64,000 nt of DNA from Caldinitratiruptor microaerophilus (lineage in GTDB: Bacteria; Bacillota; Sulfobacillia; Symbiobacteriales; ZC4RG38). Below, piece by piece: positions 8,282 to 17,364 of the stretch. The notes beneath the pieces are model-generated. The model was not told the DNA's origin, searched no databases, and saw only the letters and a list, made by a program, of their open reading frames with translations. Location: NCBI RefSeq assembly GCF_025999835.1, contig NZ_AP025628.1, positions 2,914,001 to 2,978,000 on the forward strand. Reading direction: 5' to 3'. How positions within the stretch are numbered: position 1 is the first letter of the stretch; each line of letters opens with the position of its first letter. The position numbers and the translations under genes are program-made.

Positions 8282-8648
8282 GCGCGTCTCCAGAGCCCCC
8301 CTTTCGGTTGTCCGTTGGGAGTGATGCGTGGTGAGCGTCGCGCGCACACGGGCACTCGCAGTCCGCCCGTCCGCCGGCCCGCGCGTGTGCCGTCCTTCCG
8401 GCCCGCACCCCGCCGGACCGCACGCCGTTGGCCTGCTGGTGTGCCTCCGGCCCGCCGGTCCTGCCCTACGGGACGCACCGGACGGGCTGCGGGGCGCTCA
8501 CAACTCACAGCCCACTACCCACAACTGGATTCGCCCATGCGGCCCCAAGTCCTTCCCCCGGTGAGGTCCCCCGAAGATGTTGCTACGGGGAGGCAGAGCT
8601 TATGATGACCGACCCGGGGCGGCCGGCCTCGGGCTCCGCCCGACGGCC
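8282..8648. other. intergenic stretch with inverted heptad-repeat clusters
   Basis: A 367-nt gap between prmC and sua5 with no supportable gene. It carries two degenerate clusters of a GTTGTGA-like heptad: about four units on the plus strand near 8308-8337 and about four units on the minus strand near 8498-8527. They form an imperfect inverted pair (about 22 of 34 positions match) around roughly 160 nt of GC-rich DNA. It might be a small non-autonomous element. Confidence 0.5.
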
Positions 8649-9551
8649 TCAGCCGCCGCCCGGCTGCGGGCCACGGCGGGGCCACCCGGTTAGGCGGCCG
8701 ATCACGGCCCGGAGGTGGCCGGCCGGGTCACGGCGTGCCGCCGCCTCCAGACCCCGGGCGCGCAGGAGCGCCAGCACGGCCTCCGCCTGCCGGTATCCCA
8801 CCTCGAGGGCCAGGACGCCGCCGGGCTCGAGGCGCTCCGGCGCCCCGGCCACGAGGCGGCGGATCACGGCGAGACCGTCCGGGCCGGCCAGGAGCGCCTG
8901 GCGCGGCTCGTACTCGCGGACCTCGGGCATGAGCCCGGGCCACTCGTCCTCCGCCACGTAGGGCGGGTTGGACACGATCGCGTGCAGGCGCAGGGCGGGC
9001 GGCAGCGGGTCCAGGAGGTCGCCCTCCAGGAAGGTCACCCGGCCGGCGCACCCCACCGAGGCGGCGTTTTCCCGCGCGACGGCCAGGGCGGCGGGAGCGA
9101 CGTCGGTCGCCCAGACGCGGGCCTGGGGGAGGAGCCGGCAGATCGCCACGGCGATGCACCCCGAGCCCGTCCCCACGTCGGCCACCCGCAGCTCGGTCGC
9201 CCCGGGGAAGGCTTCCCGGAGGGCCTCCACGGCGGCCTCGACCAGGACGGCGGTATCCGCCCGGGGGACGAGGACGTCCCGGGTCACCCGGAGCGTGAGC
9301 CCCATGAACTCCTGCGTCCCCAGGATGTAGGCGAGGGGCTCCCGCGCTGCCCGCCGCTCGACGGCGCGCCAGAACGCCCCGGCCACCTCCTCCGGCAGGG
9401 GCCGGTCGGGCAGGAGGGCCGGGTCGGACAGCGGCACGCCGAGGGCGTGGGCGAGCAGCCAGCGCGCCTCCCGCGCGGGGTCCCCGACCCCGGCCGCTGC
9501 AAGGCGCGCCGAGGCCGCCCGGAGGGCGTCCCGGACACGCACGGGCGTCAC
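8649..9551 (-). CDS. prmC: peptide chain release factor N5-glutamine methyltransferase
   Basis: SAM-dependent methyltransferase that methylates the Gln of the GGQ motif in release factors. The 300-residue protein has an N-terminal helical RF-binding domain, the SAM motif [15 protein letters not shown] and the substrate-side motif SNPPYV typical of amino-group methyltransferases. It is coupled to prfA, its substrate: the GTG at 9551 overlaps the prfA stop (GTGA). The open frame continues far upstream through prfA (to 11228), but that part is an antisense-like shadow and not an extension. Confidence 0.95.
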   Translation of the reverse strand: MTPVRVRDALRAASARLAAAGVGDPAREARWLLAHALGVPLSDPALLPDRPLPEEVAGAFWRAVERRAAREPLAYILGTQEFMGLTLRVTRDVLVPRADTAVLVEAAVEALREAFPGATELRVADVGTGSGCIAVAICRLLPQARVWATDVAPAALAVARENAASVGCAGRVTFLEGDLLDPLPPALRLHAIVSNPPYVAEDEWPGLMPEVREYEPRQALLAGPDGLAVIRRLVAGAPERLEPGGVLALEVGYRQAEAVLALLRARGLEAAARRDPAGHLRAVIGRLTGWPRRGPQPGGG

Positions 9552-10630
9552 ACCGCGGCGTCCCGGAGCCGGGCGGCCTGGTCGTTCATGATCAGGGCGT
9601 CGATGACCTCGTCCATGTCCCCGTCCAGGAACTGGTCCAGCTTGTACAGGGTCAGCTTGATCCGGTGGTCGCTCACCCGGTTCTCGGGGAAATTGTAAGT
9701 GCGGATGCGCTCGGCCCGCTCGCCCGTGCCCACCTGCGCCCGGCGAGCCGCCTCCTCCTGGCTGCGGGCCTGCTCGCTGTAATGGTCGTAGAGACGCGCC
9801 CGCAGGATCCGCATGGCCTTGTCGCGGTTCTGGTGCTGGGAGCGCTCGTCCTGTACCAGCACCACGATCCCGGTGGGCAGGTGCGTGATCCGTACCGCCG
9901 ACTCGGTCTTGTTGACGTGCTGGCCGCCGGCCCCGCCCGACCGCAAGGTATCGATGCGGAGATCCTTCGGGTCGATCTCCACGTCCACCTCCTCGGCCTC
10001 CGGCAGCACCGCCACCGTGCACGTCGACGTGTGGATCCGCCCCTGCGCCTCGGTCTCCGGCACCCGCTGGACGCGGTGCACCCCCGCCTCGAACTTCAGC
10101 CGGCTGTACGCGCCGTCGCCGGAGATCTGGAACACGACCTCCTTGTAGCCCCCCAGTTCGGTCGGGTTCGCGTCGAGGATCTCCACCCGCCAGCGCCGGC
10201 GCTCGGCGTAGCGGGTGTACATGCGCAGGAGGTCGGCGGCGAAGAGCGCCGCCTCCTCGCCGCCGGTGCCCTGGCGGATCTCCATGATCACGTTGCGCTC
10301 GTCGTTGGGGTCGCGGGGCAGGAGCAGGATGCGGAGCTCCCGGTCCAGCGACTCCTCCCGGGCGCTCAGCGACTCCAGCTCGGCGCGCGCCAGCGCCCGC
10401 AGCTCCTCGTCGCCCGCGTCGAGGAGGTGGCGGACCTCTTCGAGGTCGGTCAGGACCTTCCGGTACTCGCGATACTTCTCCACGATGGGACCCAGCCGGC
10501 GGTGCTCCCGGCCCAGCCGCTGCAGCTCCCGCGGGTCGGCGAGGGCCGCCGGGCTGGCCATCTGCTCCTCCAGCTCCCGGAAGCGCTTCTCCACTTCGTC
10601 GAGCTTGCTCAGAACCGCTGTCTCGAGCAT
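9548..10630 (-). CDS. prfA: peptide chain release factor 1
   Basis: Class I release factor reading UAA/UAG, 360 residues. The GGQ loop is in [16 protein letters not shown] and the codon-recognition region follows the family pattern. I choose the ATG at 10630, with AGGAGG 7 nt upstream, rather than the GTG two codons earlier, which sits too close to the SD. It precedes prmC, which modifies its GGQ glutamine. A strong GC hairpin (10683-10720) separates it from the upstream yqhQ-like gene, so prfA may have its own transcript. Confidence 0.96.
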   Translation of the reverse strand: MLETAVLSKLDEVEKRFRELEEQMASPAALADPRELQRLGREHRRLGPIVEKYREYRKVLTDLEEVRHLLDAGDEELRALARAELESLSAREESLDRELRILLLPRDPNDERNVIMEIRQGTGGEEAALFAADLLRMYTRYAERRRWRVEILDANPTELGGYKEVVFQISGDGAYSRLKFEAGVHRVQRVPETEAQGRIHTSTCTVAVLPEAEEVDVEIDPKDLRIDTLRSGGAGGQHVNKTESAVRITHLPTGIVVLVQDERSQHQNRDKAMRILRARLYDHYSEQARSQEEAARRAQVGTGERAERIRTYNFPENRVSDHRIKLTLYKLDQFLDGDMDEVIDALIMNDQAARLRDAAV

Positions 10631-10682
10631 CGTCACCCCTCCTCCCGGGGCGCCGGCCCCGCGGGCCCCGGGCGCACACGCG

Positions 10683-10720
10683 CGGACGACCGGCGCCCCC
10701 CGGGGCGCGCCGGTCGTCCG
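10683..10720 (-). terminator. GC-rich hairpin between the yqhQ-like gene and prfA
   Basis: A perfect 14-bp stem (10683-10696 with 10707-10720) and a 10-nt loop, 6 nt after the stop of the yqhQ-like gene on the minus strand. There is no U-tract, so it may be a weak intrinsic or processing hairpin. Confidence 0.5.
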
Positions 10721-10726
10721 AGGGCG

Positions 10727-11605
10727 CTAGCCGGGGAGGCCGAACCCGCGCGCCGCCTGCAGGGCGGCGATGGACACTTCCAGCTGGGCGTCGTCCGGTT
10801 CCCTCGTCGTCAGCCCCTGAAGCCACATGCCGGGCCGGCTGAGCAGGTGCACCAGAGGATGCTTCGACCGGCCGGCGAAGCGGATGAACTCGTAGGCCAG
10901 GCCCGCGATCACCGGCACCAGCGCCAGGCGGGTCAGGACCCGCAGCCAGAGCGCCTGCCAGCCGAGGAAGGCGTAGACCAGGATCGAGATCACCACGACG
11001 TACAGGAGGAAGCTGGTGCCGCAGCGCTTGTGCTCCCGGGAGTGCCGGCGGGCGTTCTCCACCGTCAGCTCCTCGCCGGCCTCCAGCGTGTTGATCACCT
11101 TGTGCTCGGCCCCGTGGTACTGGAACACCCGCTCGATGTCCGGGATGAGGGCCACGGCCTTGAGGTAGCCGATGAGAAGCGCCAGCCGCACCAGGCCCTC
11201 GAACAGGTTGGCCGCGAAGGGGCTCCACGCGTGGACCCGGACGGCCCCGGTCAGCCAGGTGGGCAGCGCGACAAACAGGGCGAGGCCGCCGACCACCCCG
11301 ACGACGGTCGTGGCCGTCAGCTCGCCCCGGGTCAGGTTCTGCTCCTCCGGCGCGGCCTCGTTGGCCGAGTACAGGAGCGCCGAGACACCGAGCACGGTGG
11401 TCTCCACCAGGGCGACCACCCCACGCACGACGGGCCAGCCGAGCGGCGGGTAGCGCCGCACGATGGACTCGATCCGTTCCACGCGCAGGCCGATCTCGCC
11501 GTCCGGCCGCCGGACGGCGATGGCCATCCGGTCCGGGCCGCGCATCATCACGCCCTCGATCACGGCCTGCCCGCCGTACAGGACCGCTTCCGGCAACCTT
11601 CCCAC
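10727..11605 (-). CDS. DUF1385 family membrane protein (YqhQ-like)
   Basis: 292-residue integral membrane protein starting with the family signature YGGQAVIEGVMMRGPDRMA and carrying FQYHGAEHKVINTLEAGEELT and HKRCGTSFLL, all typical of DUF1385/YqhQ. Four or five hydrophobic segments are visible. Function is unknown, although its conserved position between rpmE and prfA in clostridia is well recognised. I choose the GTG at 11605, since AAGGA precedes it (closely, about 3 nt) and upstream codons have no family match; a TTG three codons later is possible. Confidence 0.85.
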   Translation of the reverse strand: MGRLPEAVLYGGQAVIEGVMMRGPDRMAIAVRRPDGEIGLRVERIESIVRRYPPLGWPVVRGVVALVETTVLGVSALLYSANEAAPEEQNLTRGELTATTVVGVVGGLALFVALPTWLTGAVRVHAWSPFAANLFEGLVRLALLIGYLKAVALIPDIERVFQYHGAEHKVINTLEAGEELTVENARRHSREHKRCGTSFLLYVVVISILVYAFLGWQALWLRVLTRLALVPVIAGLAYEFIRFAGRSKHPLVHLLSRPGMWLQGLTTREPDDAQLEVSIAALQAARGFGLPG

Positions 11606-11639
11606 CGTTCCTTCGCTCGTGCAGCCCGCCCCGTCCGGT

Positions 11640-11846
11640 TCACGCCATGCCGTACTTCTTGCGGAAGCGCTCGATGCGGCCGCCGGTGGTCTCGACCCGG
11701 GCCGAACGGTTGCCGCTGTAGAACGGATGGCAGTTGGCGCAGACTTCCACGCGGATGTTCTTCTTCGTCGACCCCACGTGGTACACCGCGCCACAGGCGC
11801 ACGTGATCGTCGTCAGCTCGTACTTCGGGTGGATCCCGGGCTTCAT
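11640..11846 (-). CDS. rpmE: 50S ribosomal protein L31
   Basis: 68-residue L31 of the zinc-binding type: MKPGIHPKY start, [14 protein letters not shown] with the CxC pair, and [10 protein letters not shown] with the CxxC pair. ATG at 11846 has GGGAG 8 nt upstream. It lies downstream of rho in the usual Firmicute order, now separated from it by an M23 peptidase gene and an ISLre2 element. Confidence 0.97.
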   Translation of the reverse strand: MKPGIHPKYELTTITCACGAVYHVGSTKKNIRVEVCANCHPFYSGNRSARVETTGGRIERFRKKYGMA

Positions 11847-11957
11847 GCTGCTCACTCCCAGACGCCCCCCGGTTCGCCGGGGAGGGCGAAGCGAACTCAC
11901 GGCCGGGCGACGCCGGGGACGGCGACGAAAAGCCGGCACCCCGGCTCGCACCGGTCG

Positions 11958-11986
11958 ATTATATCACGGGCCCTCCCAGGGCGCAA
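11958..11986 (-). promoter_or_regulatory. sigma-A-type promoter of rpmE
   Basis: Minus strand: -10 TATAAT (11963-11958), 17-nt spacer, -35 TTGCGC (11986-11981). The ISLre2 element begins only 16 nt further upstream, so the core promoter was spared but upstream context was replaced. Confidence 0.65.
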
Positions 11987-12002
11987 TCGCACCCTCTGTA
12001 AC

Positions 12003-13615
12003 GGCCGTGTCAAGCTTCGGTAGGTGACCCGACAAGGCCCGAATTTTTTGGTTCGTTATGCACTCCGCGGCAGCGCCCTCACAAGCTCACGTAGCACGTA
12101 CTTGACCCACGGCGAGCCGGCAGCTGGTCCGCTGAGCGCCGGCAGGTTCACCCGCAGCCATGCCTCCGGATCATTCAGTTCCCCGGGCTGCACCCGAATC
12201 GCCGTCGAGCCGGTTGCCTGGCGCAACACCTCCGACTGCATCGGCCAGGCCTGCCGCCCCATCACCGCCAATTCCCCGTTCGCCCGGGCCGCCAGCAGCC
12301 GCACCAGATGGTCCGCTCCCCTGTCACTCCACTGCGCTCCATGGCGCTTCATCCGTCGGGCGACATGGTGGAACACCTGCCCCTCAATGGTGCCCAAACT
12401 GTCTGCGGCCCCGGAACGGCAGATGCCGTCCCAGTTCTCCTGCAGGTACTTCCGCAGCCCTGCCACACGCTTGCGCTGCGCCCCACGACTGGCCCGCTCG
12501 GCCGTCGCCAGCACCTGCTCCACCTGGCTCCAGTCCTTGACCTTCAGGGCCTCCACCGCCTTCCGGTAGGCCTCCTCGTCATGCGACAGACCCTCCAGCA
12601 GCGCCCGGCGGAGGTGGAACGGGTCCAGCTGGTACCTCGCTCCGGCAAACGTCCCCGCCCACTGCTTCACCCACGGGGCACCGTCGCCGCCCACCACCAC
12701 GTCCTGTACCGCACTCAGATCCCACTTGCTGCCGAAATCCGCATACGTCTGCTCCGAGAAGACCTCCGCACTGGCCAAGCCTGCGGTCACCCGGCGCTCT
12801 ACCAGTTGCCACCGGTTTTGCCCGACTTGCTCTTTGCCCTCATAGCCGACCGCCAGCTTCAGCCCCAGGTGCCTGTGGGCTCCCCGGGGACCACGGCCTT
12901 GGACCACCACCTCGTCCACCTCAATCCGCAACCGCTCGGTCCGCCGCTGCCCCGCCGGCACCTCGCCACGGTCGAACACTGCACGGCGCTGCGCTTCGGC
13001 TTGCTCCACCCGTACAGCGCCCACCTCCTGGACCTCACGCCAGACGCTCATCGCTCGGACATCCATGCCCCCCAGCGTGAGCTTCGCCAGCACCGCCGCC
13101 GCCCGGTGGTACGGCATCTCCGCGGCCATCGCCACCGCCAGTTCTGTGGCCCACGGCGACAGCCGCTGGCGGGCTGTCCACCCCAGCGCCTCGTCCAGCA
13201 GGAAATGGCCTTCCCCGCTCTGACGGTCCCGGTAGTACCGCCGCCGCACCTGCACCTTCCCAAACGGCGTCACGATCGTCCGCGGCTTGCTGTGCACCAA
13301 CTCATATCGCGCCGCGTCCCGCCGGCGCATCAGCTCGTCGTCCAGCCGGTGCAACGCCAGCACCAGCGCCCGTCGCGCCACCTCCTGCACCAGCCGGAAG
13401 ATCCCCTTCTCCAGTTCCATGAAGTCGTGGCGGGTCCGCAGCAACTCCGAGATCCCATGCACCAGCAGCAGGATTAGGTCCATGATCTCACGAACTAGCC
13501 ACATCGAGACCTCACCCATTACCAGGCCTTGTCGGGATGGTTGCTACCGCAACCTACCAGGTGAGGTCTCATTCTTTGTTGTCCCCACCATCTCCTCCCG
13601 AAATGTTATCCGGCC
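12003..13615 (-). mobile_element. ISLre2-family insertion sequence, complete
   Basis: 1613-bp element with one transposase gene. The ends form an imperfect inverted repeat of about 26 bp (17 matches) beginning GGCCG at 12003 and, on the opposite strand, at 13615. It is flanked by a perfect 9-bp direct repeat CTCTGTAAC (11994-12002 and 13616-13624). Nine-bp duplications and a length of 1.5-2 kb fit what is known of ISLre2 elements. A second internal inverted pair, CCCGACAAGGCC, lies at about 12028-12039 and in the complement near 13528-13539. The intact duplication suggests a fairly recent insertion. Confidence 0.85.
12056..13504 (-). CDS. ISLre2 family transposase (UPF0236)
   Basis: 482-residue transposase of the UPF0236 (ISLre2) family. 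Recognisable parts are the N-terminal segment ending VTPFGKVQVRRRYYRD, the central DEVVVQGRGPRGAHRH with an acidic residue, VVVGGDGAPWVKQW, and YQLDPFHLRRALLEGL; the C-terminal half holds TIEGQVFHHVARRMKRHGAQW. The frame is intact and full length, so the protein is probably functional. I use the ATG at 13504 with GAGGT about 5 nt upstream; an ATG five codons earlier lacks an SD. Confidence 0.9.
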   Translation of the reverse strand: MWLVREIMDLILLLVHGISELLRTRHDFMELEKGIFRLVQEVARRALVLALHRLDDELMRRRDAARYELVHSKPRTIVTPFGKVQVRRRYYRDRQSGEGHFLLDEALGWTARQRLSPWATELAVAMAAEMPYHRAAAVLAKLTLGGMDVRAMSVWREVQEVGAVRVEQAEAQRRAVFDRGEVPAGQRRTERLRIEVDEVVVQGRGPRGAHRHLGLKLAVGYEGKEQVGQNRWQLVERRVTAGLASAEVFSEQTYADFGSKWDLSAVQDVVVGGDGAPWVKQWAGTFAGARYQLDPFHLRRALLEGLSHDEEAYRKAVEALKVKDWSQVEQVLATAERASRGAQRKRVAGLRKYLQENWDGICRSGAADSLGTIEGQVFHHVARRMKRHGAQWSDRGADHLVRLLAARANGELAVMGRQAWPMQSEVLRQATGSTAIRVQPGELNDPEAWLRVNLPALSGPAAGSPWVKYVLRELVRALPRSA

Positions 13616-13740
13616 CTCTGTAACGCTTTTGCACCGAACCGGTGGGGGGTTCGCACCGGTCACAGGCGGCAAAATTTATTGACATCCCCCTGTGGATATT
13701 GTGGACAACTCGGGGCGCGACCGTTCAGGTCACGCCCGGC

Positions 13741-14754
13741 TCACCCGCCGCGGCGGGGCAGGTAGCGCATGGGGTCGACGGGGCGCCCGGCAATGAGCTC
13801 GAAGTGCAGGTGCGGCCCGGTGCTGCGGCCGGTCGACCCCACCCGGGCGATCACCTGGCCCTGACGGACCCGGTCGCCCGGCCGGACCAGGACGCGCGAG
13901 GAATGGGCGTAGAGGGTACGGGACCCGTCGGCATGGCGCAGGATGACCGTGTTCCCGTACCCTCCCACCCAGCCAGCCAGGTCGACCACACCGGCCCGTG
14001 CGGCCAGGATGGGGTCCCCGGCGTTGGCGGCGATGTCGATGCCCGAGTGGAATCGGCCCCAGCGCGGGCCGTAGGGGGAGGAGATGGGGCCGGAGGCGGG
14101 CCACACGAACCGGGCGTCCGGAGCGATCCGGACGTCCGGGGCGGCCTCCTCGCCCTGCCACCGCGCCCCGGCAGGAAGGCGCAGGGCCTGTCCGACCTGG
14201 AGGAGGCCCAGGTCCTCCAGGTCGGGGTTCACGGCGGCGAGTTCCTCCAGCGTGATGCCGTAGAGCCGGGCGATGTCCCAGGCGGTGTCCCCGGCGCGGA
14301 CCACGTGCTCGGTGGGGCGTTCGCCGGGAACCGTGAGCACCTGTCCCGGGAAGATCGTGTCGCCGGTCAGGCCGTTCGCGACCCGGAGGGCTTCGACCTT
14401 CACCCCGAGGCGGCGGGCGATCGCGCCCAGCGTGTCGCCCGTCCGGACCGTGTAGGTGGCCGGACGGCCGGGAGGGGGCCCGTCGCCGGGGACGCCGGCG
14501 CCCGCGGCAGCCGCCGCAGGGCCCTGGCCACCTGCCCCGCCGCCGGCGGGACCCGTGGGCGCCTCCGCCCCCCCGCTCCTCTGCGGCCCGACGTCGGGTC
14601 CCCCGACCCCGAGGGGAAGGGGCGCCAGGGCGGCGGCGGCCGGTTCGCCCGGGAAGGCGCGGTCGGCGGCGGCCTGCCGGCGCCAGCCCAGAGTGAAACT
14701 CAGCATGCACCCGAGCGCCAGGAGCCCGAGCCGCTTCCAGGCTTCCCGATCCAC
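13741..14754 (-). CDS. M23 peptidase with two LysM domains
   Basis: 337-residue envelope protein: an N-terminal hydrophobic anchor (residues about 8-23), a Pro/Gly/Ala-rich linker, two LysM domains (YTVRTGDTLGAIARRL and HVVRAGDTAWDIARLYG), and a C-terminal M23 (LytM) zinc peptidase domain with SSPYGPRWGRFHSGIDIAA and HLHFELIAG supplying the metal ligands. Expected to cleave peptidoglycan crosslinks outside the membrane. GTG start at 14754. It lies between rho and rpmE, and the ISLre2 element separates it from rpmE. It shares architecture with the M23 protein at 62464, especially the C-terminal GSTGRSTGPHLHFE stretch. The frame one base away is a shadow. Confidence 0.88.
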   Translation of the reverse strand: MDREAWKRLGLLALGCMLSFTLGWRRQAAADRAFPGEPAAAALAPLPLGVGGPDVGPQRSGGAEAPTGPAGGGAGGQGPAAAAAGAGVPGDGPPPGRPATYTVRTGDTLGAIARRLGVKVEALRVANGLTGDTIFPGQVLTVPGERPTEHVVRAGDTAWDIARLYGITLEELAAVNPDLEDLGLLQVGQALRLPAGARWQGEEAAPDVRIAPDARFVWPASGPISSPYGPRWGRFHSGIDIAANAGDPILAARAGVVDLAGWVGGYGNTVILRHADGSRTLYAHSSRVLVRPGDRVRQGQVIARVGSTGRSTGPHLHFELIAGRPVDPMRYLPRRGG

Positions 14755-14875
14755 CCGGTCTCACCGCCCCCCGGGAGGCGCCGCGCCGGCCCGGCAGAGA
14801 CAGGCCGGGGGCCGCCGCGCCGGCGCCGGAACGCCTCCCGCCCGAAGGTATGCGGCGAGGGGGGACGAGTATGCC

Positions 14876-16126
14876 CTACTGGAGCTCGGCGCCGGTCACC
14901 TGCAGGAACTCGCGGTTGTCCCTGGTCTTGCTCATGCGGGTGAGGAGCCACTCCGCGGCCTCGACGTTGCCGAGGGGGGCCAGCGCCCGCCGAAGCTGCC
15001 ACATCACCTCGAGCTCGTCGGGCTCCAGGAGGAGCTCCTCCTTGCGGGTGCCGGAGCGCTTGATGTCGATGGCCGGGAAGAGCCGGCGCTCGGCGAGCTT
15101 GCGGTCCAGGTGCACCTCCATGTTGCCGGTGCCCTTGAACTCCTCGTACACCACGTCGTCGAGCCGGCTGCCGGTGTCCACCAGCGCCGTCGCCAGGATG
15201 GTCAGGCTGCCGCCTTCCTCCAGAGCCCGGGCCGCCCCGAAGAACCGCTTGGGCCGGTGGAAGGCGGTCGGGTCCATGCCGCCGGAGAGCGTGCGCCCGC
15301 TCGGGGGCAGGACCAGGTTGTAGGCGCGCGCAAGGCGCGTGATGCTGTCGAGAAGGATGACCACGTCCTTCTTCTGCTCCACGAGGCGCTTGGCGCGCTC
15401 CAGCACCAGTTCGGCCACCCGGGTGTGCATCTCGGGGTGCTCGTCGAAGGTGGAGCTGACCACCTCCCCCTTCACCGAGCGCTGCATGTCGGTGACCTCT
15501 TCCGGCCGCTCGTCGATGAGCAGGACCATGAGGTGCACGTCCGGGTGGTTGCGCGTGATGGCGCTGGCGATCTGCTTGAGCAGGATGGTCTTGCCGGCCT
15601 TGGGCGGGGACACGATGAGCCCACGCTGGCCCAGGCCGATGGGGGCGAAGAGGTCCAGGATCCGCGTCGAGACCTCGGTGGGGCCGCCCTCCAGGCGTAG
15701 CCGCCGGCGCGGGAAGACCGGGGTCAGGTTGTCGAAGGGGACCCGCTCGCAGCAGCTTTCCGGCGGCGCGCCGTTCACGCTCTCGACCCGCAGGAGGGCG
15801 TAGTTCCGCTCCCCCTCCCGGGGGAGGCGGGCCGTGCCGGAGACGAGGTCGCCGGTGCGCAGATCGAAGCGCCGGATCTGGGAGGGGGAGACGTAGATGT
15901 CCTCGGAGCTCGGCAAGTAACCCAGCGGGCGCAGGAAGCCGTACCCCTCGGCCAGGATCTCCAGGGTGCCCTCGACGAAGGCCAGGCCTTCCCGCTGCGC
16001 GCGGGCCTTCATGATCTCCCAGATGAGCTCCCGCTTCCGGAGCGTGTGGGACCGGGCGATCGACAGCCCGCGGGCCACGTTCTGGAGCTCCTCGAGCGGC
16101 ATGGCCGCCAGTTCGGACATGCTCAA
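14876..16126 (-). CDS. rho: transcription termination factor Rho
   Basis: RNA-dependent ATPase/helicase, 416 residues. The N-terminal Rho-N helices are followed by the RNA-binding cold-shock-like domain (GYGFLRPLGYLPSSEDIYVS), then the ATPase core with Walker A PPKAGKTILLK, Walker B VVILLDSITRLAR, and the Q-loop and R-loop segments (RTLSGGMDP, KGTGNMEVHLDR). Start: TTG at 16126 has GAGGTGA 7 nt upstream; an ATG at 16120 lies 13 nt from it. The order fsa-glpX-rho is conserved in Firmicutes. Confidence 0.97.
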   Translation of the reverse strand: MSMSELAAMPLEELQNVARGLSIARSHTLRKRELIWEIMKARAQREGLAFVEGTLEILAEGYGFLRPLGYLPSSEDIYVSPSQIRRFDLRTGDLVSGTARLPREGERNYALLRVESVNGAPPESCCERVPFDNLTPVFPRRRLRLEGGPTEVSTRILDLFAPIGLGQRGLIVSPPKAGKTILLKQIASAITRNHPDVHLMVLLIDERPEEVTDMQRSVKGEVVSSTFDEHPEMHTRVAELVLERAKRLVEQKKDVVILLDSITRLARAYNLVLPPSGRTLSGGMDPTAFHRPKRFFGAARALEEGGSLTILATALVDTGSRLDDVVYEEFKGTGNMEVHLDRKLAERRLFPAIDIKRSGTRKEELLLEPDELEVMWQLRRALAPLGNVEAAEWLLTRMSKTRDNREFLQVTGAELQ

Positions 16127-16215
16127 GGACCGGTCACCTCTCGAAGGAGTGGCGGCTCTGGAGGCGCCGCCCTACTCTTCGAGATTGGCCAGCCGGGCTG
16201 CTGCGTATCCGCCCT

Positions 16216-17202
16216 TCACTCCGCCGGCCGCACGGCCCCCCGCGCGTACACGGGCTTGCGGTCCAGCCGGTGGACCGCCTCGATGAAGCGGATCGTGCCC
16301 GTCCGCGACCGCATGACCACGGAGTGCGTCCGGGCCCGGAGCCCCTCGCCGTAGTAGCGCACGCCCCGCAGCAGGTCGCCGTCCGTGATGCCGGTGGCGG
16401 CGAAGATCACGTCGTCGCCCCTCACGAGGTCGTTCAGGGTCAGGACCCGCGTCGGGTCGTCGAGCCCCATCTGCCGGACCCGTTCCCACTCCTCCTCGTT
16501 GGAAGGGACCAGGCGGGCCTGCATGTCGCCGCCCATCGCCTTGACCGCCGCGGCCGCCAGCACGCCCTCGGGCGCGCCGCCGATGCCCAGCAGCATGTCG
16601 ACGCCGGTGTTCTCGATGCAGGCCGCCACCGCCGGCGCCACGTCGCCGTCCGAGATGAGCTTGATCCGCGCGCCCGCCTCCCGGACCTCCTGGATGATCT
16701 TCCGGTGCCGGTCGCGGTCGAGGATCACCACGGTGAGGTCCGACACGTCCATGCCCTTGGCCCGGGCCACCCACTTGAGGTTCGCGGACACCGAGGCCGT
16801 GATGTCGATGCACCCGGCCGCCTGCGGGCCCACGGCGATCTTCTCCATGTACATGTCCGGCGCATGCAGGAGCTGGCCCCGGGGCGCGGCCGCCACCACG
16901 GCGATCGATCCGTTCAGGCCCTTCGCCACCAGGTTCGTGCCCTCCACGGGGTCGACCGCGACGTCGAGTTCGACCCCGCCCGCCCCCACGTGCTCCCCGA
17001 TGTAGAGCATCGGGGCCTCGTCCATCTCGCCCTCGCCGATGACGACCACGCCGCTGATGGAGACGGTGTCGAAGGCCGCCCGCATGGCGTCGACCGCCAG
17101 CTGGTCGGCCCGGTTCTTGTCCCCGCGCCCCATCCAGCGGGCACAGGCGATGGCCGCCGCCTCGGTCACCCGCACGAACTCCAGGGCCAGCTCCCGCTCC
17201 AC
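16216..17202 (-). CDS. glpX: fructose-1,6-bisphosphatase class II
   Basis: Gluconeogenic phosphatase, 328 residues. Metal and phosphate-site motifs [25 protein letters not shown] and [12 protein letters not shown] are present, with [14 protein letters not shown] near the substrate site. I choose the GTG at 17202 (GAGG close upstream), giving a length like Bacillus GlpX; a GTG at 17238 lacks an SD. It lies upstream of rho and downstream of fsa, separated from fsa by a strong terminator-like hairpin. Confidence 0.95.
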   Translation of the reverse strand: MERELALEFVRVTEAAAIACARWMGRGDKNRADQLAVDAMRAAFDTVSISGVVVIGEGEMDEAPMLYIGEHVGAGGVELDVAVDPVEGTNLVAKGLNGSIAVVAAAPRGQLLHAPDMYMEKIAVGPQAAGCIDITASVSANLKWVARAKGMDVSDLTVVILDRDRHRKIIQEVREAGARIKLISDGDVAPAVAACIENTGVDMLLGIGGAPEGVLAAAAVKAMGGDMQARLVPSNEEEWERVRQMGLDDPTRVLTLNDLVRGDDVIFAATGITDGDLLRGVRYYGEGLRARTHSVVMRSRTGTIRFIEAVHRLDRKPVYARGAVRPAE

Positions 17203-17293
17203 GTGGCCTCGCCCCCCGGGGGAGTTTACCGGTTCCACTTCATTTTAGCACCGGTCGCACCCGGGGGAGCGCCCCCTGCGGCGAAAGCAGACA

Positions 17294-17330
17294 GCCGGTG
17301 CCCTGCCGGCCTGACCGGCAGGGCACCGGC
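17294..17330 (-). terminator. hairpin terminator after fsa
   Basis: Perfect 16-bp stem (17294-17309 pairing with 17315-17330) and a 5-nt loop, 35 nt past the fsa stop on the minus strand. The downstream tail has scattered U residues but no long run. Confidence 0.65.
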
Positions 17331-17364
17331 TTGCGGCTTGTACGACCCCTCCCGGGGGGAACGG

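Noticed and set aside
8649-11228. 859-codon frame on the minus strand
   Set aside because: Only the last 300 codons are prmC; the upstream part is the out-of-frame shadow of prfA and the yqhQ-like gene.
11997-12013. TGTAAC-N5-TGTCAA, resembling a WalR box
   Set aside because: It spans the junction between the target duplication and the ISLre2 end, so it was created by the insertion and is probably chance.
13730-14764. Overlapping frame beside the M23/LysM gene
   Set aside because: It has no LysM or M23 motifs and is one base out of frame with the real gene.
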